From: Rubrivivax sp.
Lineage (GTDB): Bacteria > Pseudomonadota > Gammaproteobacteria > Burkholderiales > Burkholderiaceae_C
Assembly: GCA_030681795.1 (NCBI GenBank)
Contig: JAUXRG010000111.1
Coordinates: 62,001 to 126,000, forward strand
Direction: 5' to 3'
Length of the DNA: 64,000 bases
Shown here: positions 30,059 through 39,548 of the stretch, piece after piece
How positions within the stretch are numbered: the first letter of the stretch is position 1
How the letters are laid out: each line of letters begins with the position of its first letter
Made by a program: the position numbers and the translations under genes
Notes under the pieces: model-generated
Told to the model about the DNA's origin: nothing
Seen by the model: only the letters and a program-made list of their open reading frames with translations
Databases searched by the model: none

Positions 30059-30133
30059 TGGCCCCCCCGGCGGGAATCGAACCCACATCTGGCGCTTAGG
30101 AGGCGCCCGTTCTATCCATTGAACTACGGCGGG
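30059..30133 (-). tRNA. tRNA-Arg (anticodon CCT)
   Basis: A cloverleaf can be drawn on the minus strand. The D arm is GTTC...GAAC with AATGGATA loop bases. The anticodon stem is GGCGC/GCGCC around loop CTCCTAA, giving anticodon CCT. The T arm is GTGGG/CCCGC around TTCGATT, and a 3' CCA is encoded. The acceptor stem CCCGCCG/CGGGGGG has one G-G mismatch at pair 4-69. The first ten bases overlap the end of the tamB gene: the tamB stop codon TAG forms tRNA positions 8-10. Confidence 0.9.
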
Positions 30134-33100
30134 GTAATGAGCAATTTTCGCATGCCGGCATCGGCCGGGGCCTCTTGCAGGCGCCAGGTCCAGATCACGT
30201 CCAGCGAGTTGTCCAGGCCGCTCTGGGCGCGCAAGGTGAAGCGCTGCGCGATGCGGTAGATGAGCTGCCAGGTGCCCGTGGTGGCGTTGACGCCGCGCTC
30301 GTAACCCAGGTACCAGCGCCGTGACAGCTGCTTGCCCAGGCTGAAGACGGTTTCGCGCACATCGGTGTCGCCTTGCCGCAGCGAGAGCTCGTCGATGCCC
30401 AGGCTCTTCATCAGCGCGTCGGTGGGCGCTTCGCCTTCGCCGCTGAGCAAGGCCACTGCGGCGCGTTGCAGCAGCGCCGTGTCATTGCGGCCCAGGCCGT
30501 CGGGCGCACGGCCCAGAACCAGCCACGAGAGCTTGTCGGTATCGCTCATCTCGGGCTCGGAATGGAGGCGGATACGCAGCGTGCGCAGGGTGCCGGTAAT
30601 GGCCACGCCGACCCTGTTGTCGATTTGGGGCCGCAGCGCCAGCACATCCAGCCTGGCGTTGTCCACCGGCCCGCTGAAGGTGATGGTGCCGCGGTCGATC
30701 TCGAGCTTTTGGCCGTAGGCGATATAAGTCCCCTGCGACGCGTGGATGGTGCCGCTGAGCTGCGGCTGGCAGTTGGGCGTGGTGAACCTCAGCTGGCCGC
30801 GCAAGCCGGTATCCACGCCGTGCCAGCGCGCCCTGGTCTTTTCGCCCAGGTCGATGTCCACGCCCGCGACGAAACGGCACTTGCGTGGCGTGCCGAGCTC
30901 CGGGGCCACGACCTCGGCCGCGCTGGCGCGGCGCACGGTGACGTCGTCGTCCAGCGAGGGCGCATCGCTACGGCTGGCGTCGATGGTGGCTTCGTCGATG
31001 GTGACCTTGCCGTCCAGCTTCACCTGGTCGGGCAGCAGCAGCAGTTCGGCGTTGCCGCTGGCGATGACCATGCGGTCCACCCGGCCCAGCACGCGGAAGT
31101 GTTCGGCCTTGATCTGCAGCCGTGCCTGCGGGGTCTTGCCCAGCCTGGCCTCGCCCGTCACGCTCAGGCTGCCTTCGCCGCCGCGCAGCGTGAAGTGCTC
31201 CACCTTCGCGGTGTCGCCGGACAAGCTCACAGCGATCTGGCCCTCGCTCACGTTCACGCCCTGCAGCAGATTGCGCACGCCCAGGCCGCTGCCGGCCAGC
31301 GCGCCGTTGTAGCGCGGCGCACCCAGCGTGCCGCTGAGGTTCAGACCGCTGCGCAGTTCGCCCTTCAGGCGCCAGCCTGGCGGCACCCAGGTGCTCCAGA
31401 TGCCGATATCGGCCACGTGCGCCACCAGCTCGCCTTCGATGGCCGCCTCGGCATGCGGCCAGCGCCGCTCGGGCGTGGTCTGCACGCGCAGCCGGCCAGT
31501 GATCTCACCCAGGCTGCGCCCGCGCAATACCGGCGTGAAGTTCCAGAGCCCGTCGTGGGCCGACAAGGCCAGCCGGAAGTCCGACAGCCCCAGCAGTTGT
31601 GTGCCTTCGCCACTGGACACGTGCAGGTCGCCGTCGTGTCGTTCGAAGACGATGTCGGCATCCAGCTGTTTGGCCGCGCGTATGTCCACATGCGCGGTGA
31701 GCCGCAGGTCGCCCTGCCAGCCCATGGTGGGTTGGGCGCGGGCCAGCAGCGGCGCCAGGGCGAAGGGTTCGATATCGGCGCGCAGTTGCAGCTGCGCTTG
31801 CTCGCCGCGGAGGTCCAGCCGGACTTCGTCCCAGCGCAGGGCCACGGTGTCGGAGAGTTGCGCCCGGCCGGGTTGCGCCTGCAGCGCCAGCAGCTTGCCC
31901 TCGCCGTTGAACTGAAACTCCGCGCTCAGGTCGCGGGCTTCGGCCCAGACCGAAGCCGGTGGTGTGTCGCCGGCGTTGCCGTCCCACGAGCCGATCACCA
32001 GTTGCTCGACGAGTGCACGCCAGCGCCCGCCCCCGGCGCTGGCATCGGCGCGCCAAGAGCCCCGGGCCTTCAGGTGCGCCCGCGTGCCCGATTGCACCTG
32101 GATGCCCAGCGCCTGTTCGATGACGGGCGGCGGCACCACGGGCATGGCGCCGGTGATGTCGATGCGGTGCTCGGCCAAGGTGCCGCGCAGATCGGCACGC
32201 AGGTGGTCGGCGCGCTGCGCACCGTACTGCAGGCCCGCCAGTTCGAGCTGCAGCGCCAGGGGCGGGTCACCGCGCGCGTCTGTCCGAGGCATGTCCTTGC
32301 GCGGCAGTGCGGCCTGGCGCAGGTCCATGCGCCAGACTGCACTGCCATGGGCCAGGGCCAGCGGTCCGAGCCTGAACTGCGACAGCCGCGCGCTGCCTTC
32401 GCTGCGCAAGCCTGGCCAACGGCCCTCAGCCGTCAGGCTGGCCGTCGCGGCACCCTGCAACGTCGGTCCGTCAGTCCATGCCGGGAGCAGGCGCGCCAGC
32501 GGCGCCAGCGCGGCCAGGGCCCCGGCCTTGAGTTCGACTCGCAAGCGGTCGGCCTCGCCGCTGCCGGCGGGGTCGCCGCGGCCGTCGAAAACGATCTGGT
32601 TGCCGCCGAGTTGCAGTTCGGCCTGCAGGGTCCCAGCCGAGGGGCCTGCGGCCGGCGCGTAGCCGAGCTTGACCTCGGCGGCGAGCGGCACCCCGGCGAG
32701 CACCGAATGGCGCACGCGCAGCGTGCCGTTTCCGACCAGGCGCTGCGCCAGCGCCAGGGGCGGCAAGCGTGCGGCATCGCCGGGCAGGCGCAGTTCGAAT
32801 TTCCAGTCGCCCGACAAGCGGTGCGGCCCCCGGCGCCACGCCGACCCGGCCTCGCCGGGCCACCAGGGCAGGGGGTCGAAGTCGAGCACCGTGCCATCGC
32901 TGTCCACCTTCCACTCGCCGGGCGCGGCACGGGCCACGGTGGCGCGCAGGTCCAGGCTGGCGGCGCCAGCCCGGGCAAGGGCGCGTTTCAATTCAAGGCC
33001 CTGGCCGTCGGCACTGCCTTCGATCGAGATCTGCACCGGCTGCGGCGCGGCGTCGAGCCTGCCTTGCAGATCCAGTTTCCACTCGATGCGCGGCGCCAGG

Positions 33101-34422
33101 CGCACCACGGGCTCTGCGGTCTTGCGCGAGCCATCGGGCGAAGGCAGGCCAAGCAGCTTGGCCGTGAGGGGACCGGTCAGTGTCATCGCTGCGGCGCGGC
33201 CGTCCAACCGTTGCGGCATGACGCTGGCCAGTTGCGTGTTCAGCGTCAGCTCATGGCCTTGCCACAGGGCGCTGCCCGTCCAGTGGCCGGCCTCGCGCAG
33301 GGCATCGGCCAGGGTGAATTCGAAGCGCGTCACGGCCACTCGGTCGGGTTGGGCCAGGTTGCCCTGCGCTTCGAGGACCACGCGCCGAAGCGGAAGTCGG
33401 CGCTCGTTCCAGCGCCCGGGTTGGGCGTTGTCCAGGGTCACGGTGGCTTGCATCGGCGCGTCGCGGGCGCTGCTCTGCAGCTCCACGCTGCCGCTCAGGC
33501 GCGTCTGCGGCGCCTTCGGCGAAAGCGCGGCCAGATCCAGTGCCTGTGTGCGCAGGCTCAGGCCGGCCAGCGGCCAGGCCTGCAGCAATTGCAGCCTGGC
33601 GCTCAGGTCCAGGGCTGGTGCGGCGTGCCCGCCCTGGGCAACACCGCGCAAGGTGGCGGTCAAGTCGAACAGTGCCGCCGTGCCGGTGGCATGAACGACG
33701 GCGGCCCAGCGCGGCGCGTCGGCGCTGTGCGTGGGCACGACGGTGCCGTCCAGCGTCAAGGGCAGCGGCGCCCGGTTGCCGATGCGCGCCTGTGCCTTCA
33801 GCGTGGCGCCCATCCAGTCGACGCTGGCCTGCGCCACTCGGTGTTCCGCGCCGGGCTGGGCGTCGAGCACCAGGCCCTTCAACGCCAGGTTTTGCATCGG
33901 TGCCAGCTGGTCCACCAGCAGCTCGTCGACGCGGGCCTCGGCCATCGCCACCTGGACCGGATAGGCAATGCTCACGGGCACCGGCAGCGGCCGCTGCCCC
34001 GGCGGGCCGGTGACGACCGTGGCCTTGCGTGCCGTGAACCGCTGCACGTCCACGCCCAGCCAGGCGCTCGGGTGCGGCCGCCAGTGCCAGCTCAGGCCGT
34101 CGGCGCGCAGATCTTCGAGCGTCAGCGAGGCCTTCCCGCCGGCCCAGGTGAATTGCACCTTGTCGGCGCGCCACTGCTTGCTCAGCAGGGCGCCGCGGAA
34201 GCCCTGGGTTTGCAGCAGCGGCAGGCGCGGCACGAGCCATTGGCTGCCGGCTTCGGTGGTCAGCATCCAGGTGCCCAACCCGCCCAGGATGCCCAGGGTC
34301 AGCACCAGCAGGGCCAGGATGCTGGCCAGCGGCCAGAGCAGGCGCAGGCCCGTGCGTCCGGGCGTCGCCGGGGGCAGCACGGGCGCCGGGCTTTCGGGAG
34401 GAAGGACGGGCAACTCGGCCAT
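30124..34422 (-). CDS. tamB: Translocation and assembly module protein TamB
   Basis: A 1432-residue inner-membrane-anchored, periplasm-spanning protein. One N-terminal membrane helix (LLWPLASILALLVLTLGILGG) is followed by a very long beta-rich region and the C-terminal DUF490 domain, ending with RWYLGYERGVNATTGTWQL and LDVIWTWRLQ, hallmarks of TamB. With TamA it links the two membranes and supports outer-membrane protein assembly and/or phospholipid transport. It lies 6 bp after tamA. The last codons I-T-P-P-stop overlap tRNA-Arg, so the C-terminus is partly fixed by a tRNA sequence. Confidence 0.92.
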   Translation of the reverse strand: MAELPVLPPESPAPVLPPATPGRTGLRLLWPLASILALLVLTLGILGGLGTWMLTTEAGSQWLVPRLPLLQTQGFRGALLSKQWRADKVQFTWAGGKASLTLEDLRADGLSWHWRPHPSAWLGVDVQRFTARKATVVTGPPGQRPLPVPVSIAYPVQVAMAEARVDELLVDQLAPMQNLALKGLVLDAQPGAEHRVAQASVDWMGATLKAQARIGNRAPLPLTLDGTVVPTHSADAPRWAAVVHATGTAALFDLTATLRGVAQGGHAAPALDLSARLQLLQAWPLAGLSLRTQALDLAALSPKAPQTRLSGSVELQSSARDAPMQATVTLDNAQPGRWNERRLPLRRVVLEAQGNLAQPDRVAVTRFEFTLADALREAGHWTGSALWQGHELTLNTQLASVMPQRLDGRAAAMTLTGPLTAKLLGLPSPDGSRKTAEPVVRLAPRIEWKLDLQGRLDAAPQPVQISIEGSADGQGLELKRALARAGAASLDLRATVARAAPGEWKVDSDGTVLDFDPLPWWPGEAGSAWRRGPHRLSGDWKFELRLPGDAARLPPLALAQRLVGNGTLRVRHSVLAGVPLAAEVKLGYAPAAGPSAGTLQAELQLGGNQIVFDGRGDPAGSGEADRLRVELKAGALAALAPLARLLPAWTDGPTLQGAATASLTAEGRWPGLRSEGSARLSQFRLGPLALAHGSAVWRMDLRQAALPRKDMPRTDARGDPPLALQLELAGLQYGAQRADHLRADLRGTLAEHRIDITGAMPVVPPPVIEQALGIQVQSGTRAHLKARGSWRADASAGGGRWRALVEQLVIGSWDGNAGDTPPASVWAEARDLSAEFQFNGEGKLLALQAQPGRAQLSDTVALRWDEVRLDLRGEQAQLQLRADIEPFALAPLLARAQPTMGWQGDLRLTAHVDIRAAKQLDADIVFERHDGDLHVSSGEGTQLLGLSDFRLALSAHDGLWNFTPVLRGRSLGEITGRLRVQTTPERRWPHAEAAIEGELVAHVADIGIWSTWVPPGWRLKGELRSGLNLSGTLGAPRYNGALAGSGLGVRNLLQGVNVSEGQIAVSLSGDTAKVEHFTLRGGEGSLSVTGEARLGKTPQARLQIKAEHFRVLGRVDRMVIASGNAELLLLPDQVKLDGKVTIDEATIDASRSDAPSLDDDVTVRRASAAEVVAPELGTPRKCRFVAGVDIDLGEKTRARWHGVDTGLRGQLRFTTPNCQPQLSGTIHASQGTYIAYGQKLEIDRGTITFSGPVDNARLDVLALRPQIDNRVGVAITGTLRTLRIRLHSEPEMSDTDKLSWLVLGRAPDGLGRNDTALLQRAAVALLSGEGEAPTDALMKSLGIDELSLRQGDTDVRETVFSLGKQLSRRWYLGYERGVNATTGTWQLIYRIAQRFTLRAQSGLDNSLDVIWTWRLQEAPADAGMRKLLITPP

Positions 34423-34428
34423 GGCGGT

Positions 34429-36297
34429 TCAGAAGGCGATGCCGATGCTGAAGTGCAGGCGCGCCTGGCGGATCTCGCGCCCGTAGGCCCAGTCCAGCCG
34501 CAGCGGGCCCACCGGGCTGCGCCAGCGCAGGCCCACACCCAGGCCCACTGCGGGGCGCAGGCCGGCAAAGCTGTCGCCGGCGTTGCCGGCATCGACGAAG
34601 ACCGCGCCCCACAGCGAGGGCATGCTGTTCACGATGGGCCGCGCCAGTTCGATACTGGTCGTATACATGACGTTGCCGCTGCTCACCACGCCGCCCTCCA
34701 GCGGGCCCAGGCTGCGGTAGCCGTAGCCGCGCACCGAGCCGTCGCCGCCGGCGCGGAACTGCTGCGAATCGGGCACCACCCCGTTCGGGCGCAGGAAGAC
34801 CTGGCCGAATTCGACGCGGGCCTGGCCATACCAGACCTTGCCCACGGGCAGGTAGCCGGTGAGGCGCAGGTACAGGCGCGCAAACGGCCCGGGTTCGGCA
34901 TCGGTGCCGTGCGAGCGGCCCAGGCCGACCTGACCCGAGATGCTCAGGCCCTGCGTGGGCAGCACCACGCTGTCCAGGTCGCGCCATACGCCGCTGTAAT
35001 TGAGCGAAAGCGCGATCGCCTTGTCGTCGACGAGATTGTCGTGGGTCTGGCGCGTCGAGCGTTCGGCCTCCAGGAAGATCAGCCGCTCGATGCGCTGCCC
35101 GTCCTGCGTGCGTCCCAGGCGCAGGCGCTGCGAGAGCACGATGTCCGTGGACGACTCCAGCTGGTCGACGGCCGCACCCAGCAGGTTGCGATGCAGGCCC
35201 TCGGCCGGATGCGTGCTGAGCTCGCCGTTCCAGACCTTGTGCAGCTGGCCGATTTCAATCTTGTTGCGCGCGGTCGCGGCGAAGCCGAAGACGCGGCGGT
35301 AGGTGTGATCCACCGACGCCCGCGCGCCGGTGTTGGCGCTGATGCCCAGGCCCACCGTGTACACCTGCAAAGGCGACTCGCGCAGCCGCGCCGTGATGCG
35401 GGCCTGCCCGGCTTGCGCCGGGTCGGTGTCGAGCGTGACGTTGACGTTCTCGAACAGGCCCGACTTCTGCAGGCGTTCCTGGAAATCGAGCAGCAGCGCT
35501 TCGGTCACCGGCGCGCCGCGGCGGGCCGCCAACAGGTTGCTCACGGTTTCGCTGTCCTGCACCGTCAAGCCCTCGACCTGAAGTTCACCGTAGCGAAAGA
35601 GGGGGCCGCTGTCGGCCACCAGGAACAGGCGCGCTTCGTTGCGCTCGGTGTCGACTTCGGCGCCGGTGCCGCTCCAGGTCGCAGTGGCATAGCCCGCGCC
35701 GCGCAGCCGGGCCAGCGTGCTGGCCTTGGCGTCGCTCCAGGCCGGGTTGCGAAAGTCACTGCCCACCGGCAATTCCCAGGCCCGGCGCAGGCGCTCCATC
35801 GTGGCCTTGGCGTGCGCCTCGCCGGCCTGCGCGTCGCGCTCCAGCGCACCATCGAACTCCAGCGTGAGACTGGCCACGCGAGCGCGCGCACCGGGCTCCA
35901 CCGTGAGGATCACGCGGTCGGGCTCGCCGCTGGCGTGCCCCGGGGCGCGAGTCAGGGTGACAGCCGGATTGAAGTAGCCCTCGGTCTGCAGCAACTCGCG
36001 CACCTGGATCGGCGCGGCGTCGATCAGGCGCGACCATTCCGTTTCATCGACCTCTTCGCGCGCCACCACGCCGCCCAGGCGGACGAGGTCCAGATGGCGC
36101 TCGAGCAGGGTCTTGAGAGGCCCCGGCGCCTGGACCTCGACCACCACGCCCCGCGCGGGCGCCTTGGGATCCGACTCCTGCGCCGTGGCGAGCGTGACGG
36201 CCGGTGCCGGCGGGGCCTTTTCGGCGCTCGGCAGCAGCGCGCAGCCGCCCAGCAGCAGCGCCCCGGCCAGCGCGGCGGTCGCTCGCAGCCGGCTCAT
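34429..36297 (-). CDS. tamA: Translocation and assembly module protein TamA (Omp85 family)
   Basis: A 622-residue outer-membrane protein. It starts with a lipoprotein-like signal (ALLLGGCALL, lipobox cysteine about residue 19), which is unusual since E. coli TamA has an ordinary signal peptide. POTRA domains occupy about residues 50-300 and a 16-strand Omp85 barrel follows, with the conserved GGDGSVRGYGYRSLGP loop at about 507-522 and the aromatic end HFSIGIAF. Together with TamB (6 bp downstream) it forms the TAM complex. The ATG overlaps the VWA gene stop by 4 bp, so the three genes are one transcript. Confidence 0.92.
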   Translation of the reverse strand: MSRLRATAALAGALLLGGCALLPSAEKAPPAPAVTLATAQESDPKAPARGVVVEVQAPGPLKTLLERHLDLVRLGGVVAREEVDETEWSRLIDAAPIQVRELLQTEGYFNPAVTLTRAPGHASGEPDRVILTVEPGARARVASLTLEFDGALERDAQAGEAHAKATMERLRRAWELPVGSDFRNPAWSDAKASTLARLRGAGYATATWSGTGAEVDTERNEARLFLVADSGPLFRYGELQVEGLTVQDSETVSNLLAARRGAPVTEALLLDFQERLQKSGLFENVNVTLDTDPAQAGQARITARLRESPLQVYTVGLGISANTGARASVDHTYRRVFGFAATARNKIEIGQLHKVWNGELSTHPAEGLHRNLLGAAVDQLESSTDIVLSQRLRLGRTQDGQRIERLIFLEAERSTRQTHDNLVDDKAIALSLNYSGVWRDLDSVVLPTQGLSISGQVGLGRSHGTDAEPGPFARLYLRLTGYLPVGKVWYGQARVEFGQVFLRPNGVVPDSQQFRAGGDGSVRGYGYRSLGPLEGGVVSSGNVMYTTSIELARPIVNSMPSLWGAVFVDAGNAGDSFAGLRPAVGLGVGLRWRSPVGPLRLDWAYGREIRQARLHFSIGIAF

Positions 36298-37478
36298 TTG
36301 CTGAGCAGCCGCATCGCGCCTTCCAGCCCGGCCAGCGTCAGCGGGAACATGCGCTGGCTCATCAATTGCTGGACGATGGCGATGCTCTGCCGGTATTGCC
36401 AGACACCCTGAGGCTCCGGGTTGATCCAGGCGAACCTGGGAAATGCATGGGTCAGCCGCTGCAGCCACTCGGCGCCAGGCTCTTCGTTGTGGTATTCGAC
36501 GCTGCCGCCGGGCTGCAGGATTTCGTAGGGGCTCATGGTGGCGTCGCCCACGAAGATCAGCTTGTAGTCCTTGTTGTACTTGCGGATCAGGTCCCAGGTG
36601 GCGTGCTTCTCGCTGAAGCGGCGACTGTTGTTCTTCCACATGAAGTCGTAGACGCAATTGTGGAAGTAATAGAACTCCAGGTGCTTGAACTCGGTCTTGG
36701 TGGCGGAGAAGAGCTCCTCGACGCGGTGGATGTGCTCGTCCATCGTGCCGCCGACATCCATCAGCAAGAGCACTTTGACCTTGTTGTGGCGCTCGGGGAC
36801 CATCTTGATGTCGAGCATGCCGGCGTTGGCCGCGGTGCTGTGGATGGTGTCTTCGAGATCCAGCTCTTCGGCCGCGCCTTCGCGCGCGAAGCGCCGCAGC
36901 CGGCGCAGCGCCACCTTGATGTGGCGCGTGCCGAGTTCCTTGGTGTCGTCGTAGTCCTTGTAGGCGCGCTGGTCCCAGACCTTCACCGCGCTCTTGTTGC
37001 GGCCCCCACCCTGGCCGATGCGTATGCCCTGCGGGTTGTAGCCATAGGCGCCGAAGGGGCTGGTGCCGCCGGTGCCTATCCACTTGGACCCACCCTCGTG
37101 GCGCTCCTTCTGTTCCTCGAAGCGTTTCTTCAGCGTCTGCATGAGCTCGTCCCAGCCCATCTTTTCGACCGCCGCCTTGTCCTCGGGGCTGAGTTCGAGC
37201 TCCAGCGTCTTGCGCAGCCATTCCAGCGGCACTTCCTGCGTGAAGTCGGTGAGCATCTCCACGCCCTTGAAGTAGGTGGCGAAAGCGCGATCGAACTTGT
37301 CGTAGTGCGCTTCGTCCTTGACGAGCGAGGTGCGCGCCAGGTAGTAGAACTTGTCCACCGAAGGGCCGCCATCGTCGTCGATGACGCCGGCCTTCAGGGC
37401 CTCGAGCAGCACCAGGTACTCCTTGACCGAAACCTTGAGCTTGGCGGCGCGCAGCGTGTAGAAGAAATCGATCAGCAC
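36294..37478 (-). CDS. VWA-domain protein of the CoxE type
   Basis: A 394-residue cytoplasmic protein with a helical N-terminal half (FFYTLRAAKLKVSVKEYL start; KEEV-rich middle) and a C-terminal VWA-like domain. The metal-site motif reads LLMDVGGTMDEH near residue 230, a D-x-G-G-T variant of D-x-S-x-S. Such proteins pair with MoxR-type AAA ATPases as metal-insertion or chaperone systems; the likely partner MoxR (44496-45350) is encoded about 7 kb away. The GTG at 37478 gives the usual family start (LIDFFYTLR) and is preferred over longer in-frame extensions. Confidence 0.85.
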   Translation of the reverse strand: MLIDFFYTLRAAKLKVSVKEYLVLLEALKAGVIDDDGGPSVDKFYYLARTSLVKDEAHYDKFDRAFATYFKGVEMLTDFTQEVPLEWLRKTLELELSPEDKAAVEKMGWDELMQTLKKRFEEQKERHEGGSKWIGTGGTSPFGAYGYNPQGIRIGQGGGRNKSAVKVWDQRAYKDYDDTKELGTRHIKVALRRLRRFAREGAAEELDLEDTIHSTAANAGMLDIKMVPERHNKVKVLLLMDVGGTMDEHIHRVEELFSATKTEFKHLEFYYFHNCVYDFMWKNNSRRFSEKHATWDLIRKYNKDYKLIFVGDATMSPYEILQPGGSVEYHNEEPGAEWLQRLTHAFPRFAWINPEPQGVWQYRQSIAIVQQLMSQRMFPLTLAGLEGAMRLLSK

Positions 37479-37605
37479 GGGCCCACCCCCGGGTTCCAGC
37501 AATGGCAGCACGATAACCCCGGCAGTATCGACCAAAAGAGGCGGCCGGCGGCCGGCTGGGAGGATGTCGAGCGACCCGTGTCCGGGGGGCCACAGATTCG
37601 GCACG

Positions 37606-37615
37606 GGACATGTCC
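37606..37615. promoter_or_regulatory. 10-bp palindrome and -10-like box before the GGDEF gene
   Basis: GGACATGTCC is a perfect palindrome 67 bp upstream of the GGDEF start, and a -10-like TATGCT follows at 37623-37628. The 203-bp divergent gap between the VWA and GGDEF genes shows nothing else clear. Confidence 0.25.
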
Positions 37616-37681
37616 ACGGGGCTATGCTGTGAGCGGGCTGTGGCTGCACTTGATTCGTCGCGGGCTGGGGCGGCACCGACA

Positions 37682-38863
37682 ATGACAGACGACAAGTTAC
37701 TTGTGACCGTGACCCTGCTGCAGCAGGCGTTTTTCTGCACGCTATGGCTACTTGCGGCGCGGCTCAGGCTGGCCCGCCGGCCGGCCCTGCATTGGGCAGC
37801 AGCCACCGGGGTGGTCGGCGTTTCGATGGGCCTGCTTCTGCTGCGTGACATCGCCGGGCCCTGGTTGGCCGTCGTCGTCGTCAACCTTTGTTTCGTCGCT
37901 TCCTTCATCTTGCTGCGCCGTGGTGTCCAGGACTTCGCCCGCTTGGCGCATGCCGACCGCGAGCAAGTCATCGTCATGCTGCTGGGCGTGGTGCTCCTGG
38001 CCGCCGCCATGGCATGGGGGCGCAGCAAGTTGCCTGTCATCGTCGGCGTGTCGCTGCTCGTGGCGTGGACACTGTTTCGCTCCGCGGGCGAGGTGAGAGG
38101 CCCCCTGGTGACCGAGTTCGGTCGTGGCGTGGCGCTTTGGCTTGGCTTGCCGATATCGGCCATAGGCGTGCTGTTCGTGCTTCGCGCCGTGATCGCTTCG
38201 GTGGTGGGGGGTGCCGCACACGCTCCGATCGACGAGCCCGTGCCGGTCAATGTCGGCATGATGTTCGTGTCGATGGTGCTGGGGGTGATGATCAACGCCA
38301 CCTTGATGGCCATGGTGATCGGGCGCATGGTGCTGCGGCTGCAGTACCAGTCGGAGCACGACTCACTCACCGGCCTGCTCAGCCGCCGCCCGATGGAGAA
38401 GCTGCTGCAGGCCGAGGCGCTGCGCCAGCGCCGCTCGGGCCAGCCCTATGCGCTGCTGTCGGTGGACATCGACCACTTCAAGCAGATCAACGACCGCTGC
38501 GGCCATGCCGCCGGCGACGCCGTCCTGGTGTGCGTGGCGCAGGCGCTGCAGAAGGTGGCGCGCGAAGTCGACAGCGTGGCACGCATGGGCGGAGAGGAGT
38601 TCTTCGCCCTGCTGCCCGGCACCGACCTGGCCGGGGCGCAGCAGGCTGCGCAGCGCATGCTCGATGCGGTGCGCCGGCTGGAATGCCCGCAAGCGGGCGA
38701 GTCGATCGTGGTCAGCATCAGCATCGGTGTGGCCGTGGCCAGTGCCGGCAGCGAATCGGTGCAGGCCATGCTGCGCCGTGTGGACCACGCGCTGTACGCG
38801 GCCAAGGCCGCAGGACGCGACCGCATCGAAGTCGCGCCACCGCCCGCGCCCGCGCCGGCCTGA
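37682..38863 (+). CDS. Membrane-anchored diguanylate cyclase (GGDEF)
   Basis: A 393-residue protein. Six or seven hydrophobic helices cover residues 1-215, then a GGDEF domain runs from about 225 to 385. The active site is RMGGEEFFALL at about 301-311, an intact G-G-E-E-F that is normally active. An inhibitory I-site R-x-x-D (REVD) lies just before it, and LSVDIDHFKQIND provides the metal-binding aspartate. It makes c-di-GMP; the membrane part has no recognised sensor fold. A convergent hairpin follows the stop. Confidence 0.9.
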   Translation: MTDDKLLVTVTLLQQAFFCTLWLLAARLRLARRPALHWAAATGVVGVSMGLLLLRDIAGPWLAVVVVNLCFVASFILLRRGVQDFARLAHADREQVIVMLLGVVLLAAAMAWGRSKLPVIVGVSLLVAWTLFRSAGEVRGPLVTEFGRGVALWLGLPISAIGVLFVLRAVIASVVGGAAHAPIDEPVPVNVGMMFVSMVLGVMINATLMAMVIGRMVLRLQYQSEHDSLTGLLSRRPMEKLLQAEALRQRRSGQPYALLSVDIDHFKQINDRCGHAAGDAVLVCVAQALQKVAREVDSVARMGGEEFFALLPGTDLAGAQQAAQRMLDAVRRLECPQAGESIVVSISIGVAVASAGSESVQAMLRRVDHALYAAKAAGRDRIEVAPPPAPAPA

Positions 38864-38865
38864 TC

Positions 38866-38882
38866 GAACCGGCCTCGCCGGT

Positions 38883-38884
<2 letters not shown>
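38866..38884. terminator. Bidirectional hairpin between the GGDEF and ABC genes
   Basis: A perfect 7-bp stem, GAACCGG/CCGGTTC, with a 5-base loop lies directly between the convergent GGDEF and ABC ATPase stop codons. There is no T-run on either strand, so efficiency is uncertain. Confidence 0.5.

Positions 38885-39540
<656 letters not shown>

Positions 39541-39548
<8 letters not shown>

Noticed and set aside
30373..36411. A 2012-codon open frame on the + strand
   Set aside because: It lies opposite tamB, tamA and part of the VWA gene, whose families are clear. The encoded sequence is Gln/His/Arg-rich low-complexity with no domain, typical of antisense frames in GC-rich DNA.
37683..38370. N-terminal extension of the tamA frame through the VWA gene and into the GGDEF region
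   Set aside because: The extended frame would be an unrelated low-complexity protein; TamA begins at 36297 with a signal sequence and overlaps the VWA stop by 4 bp.
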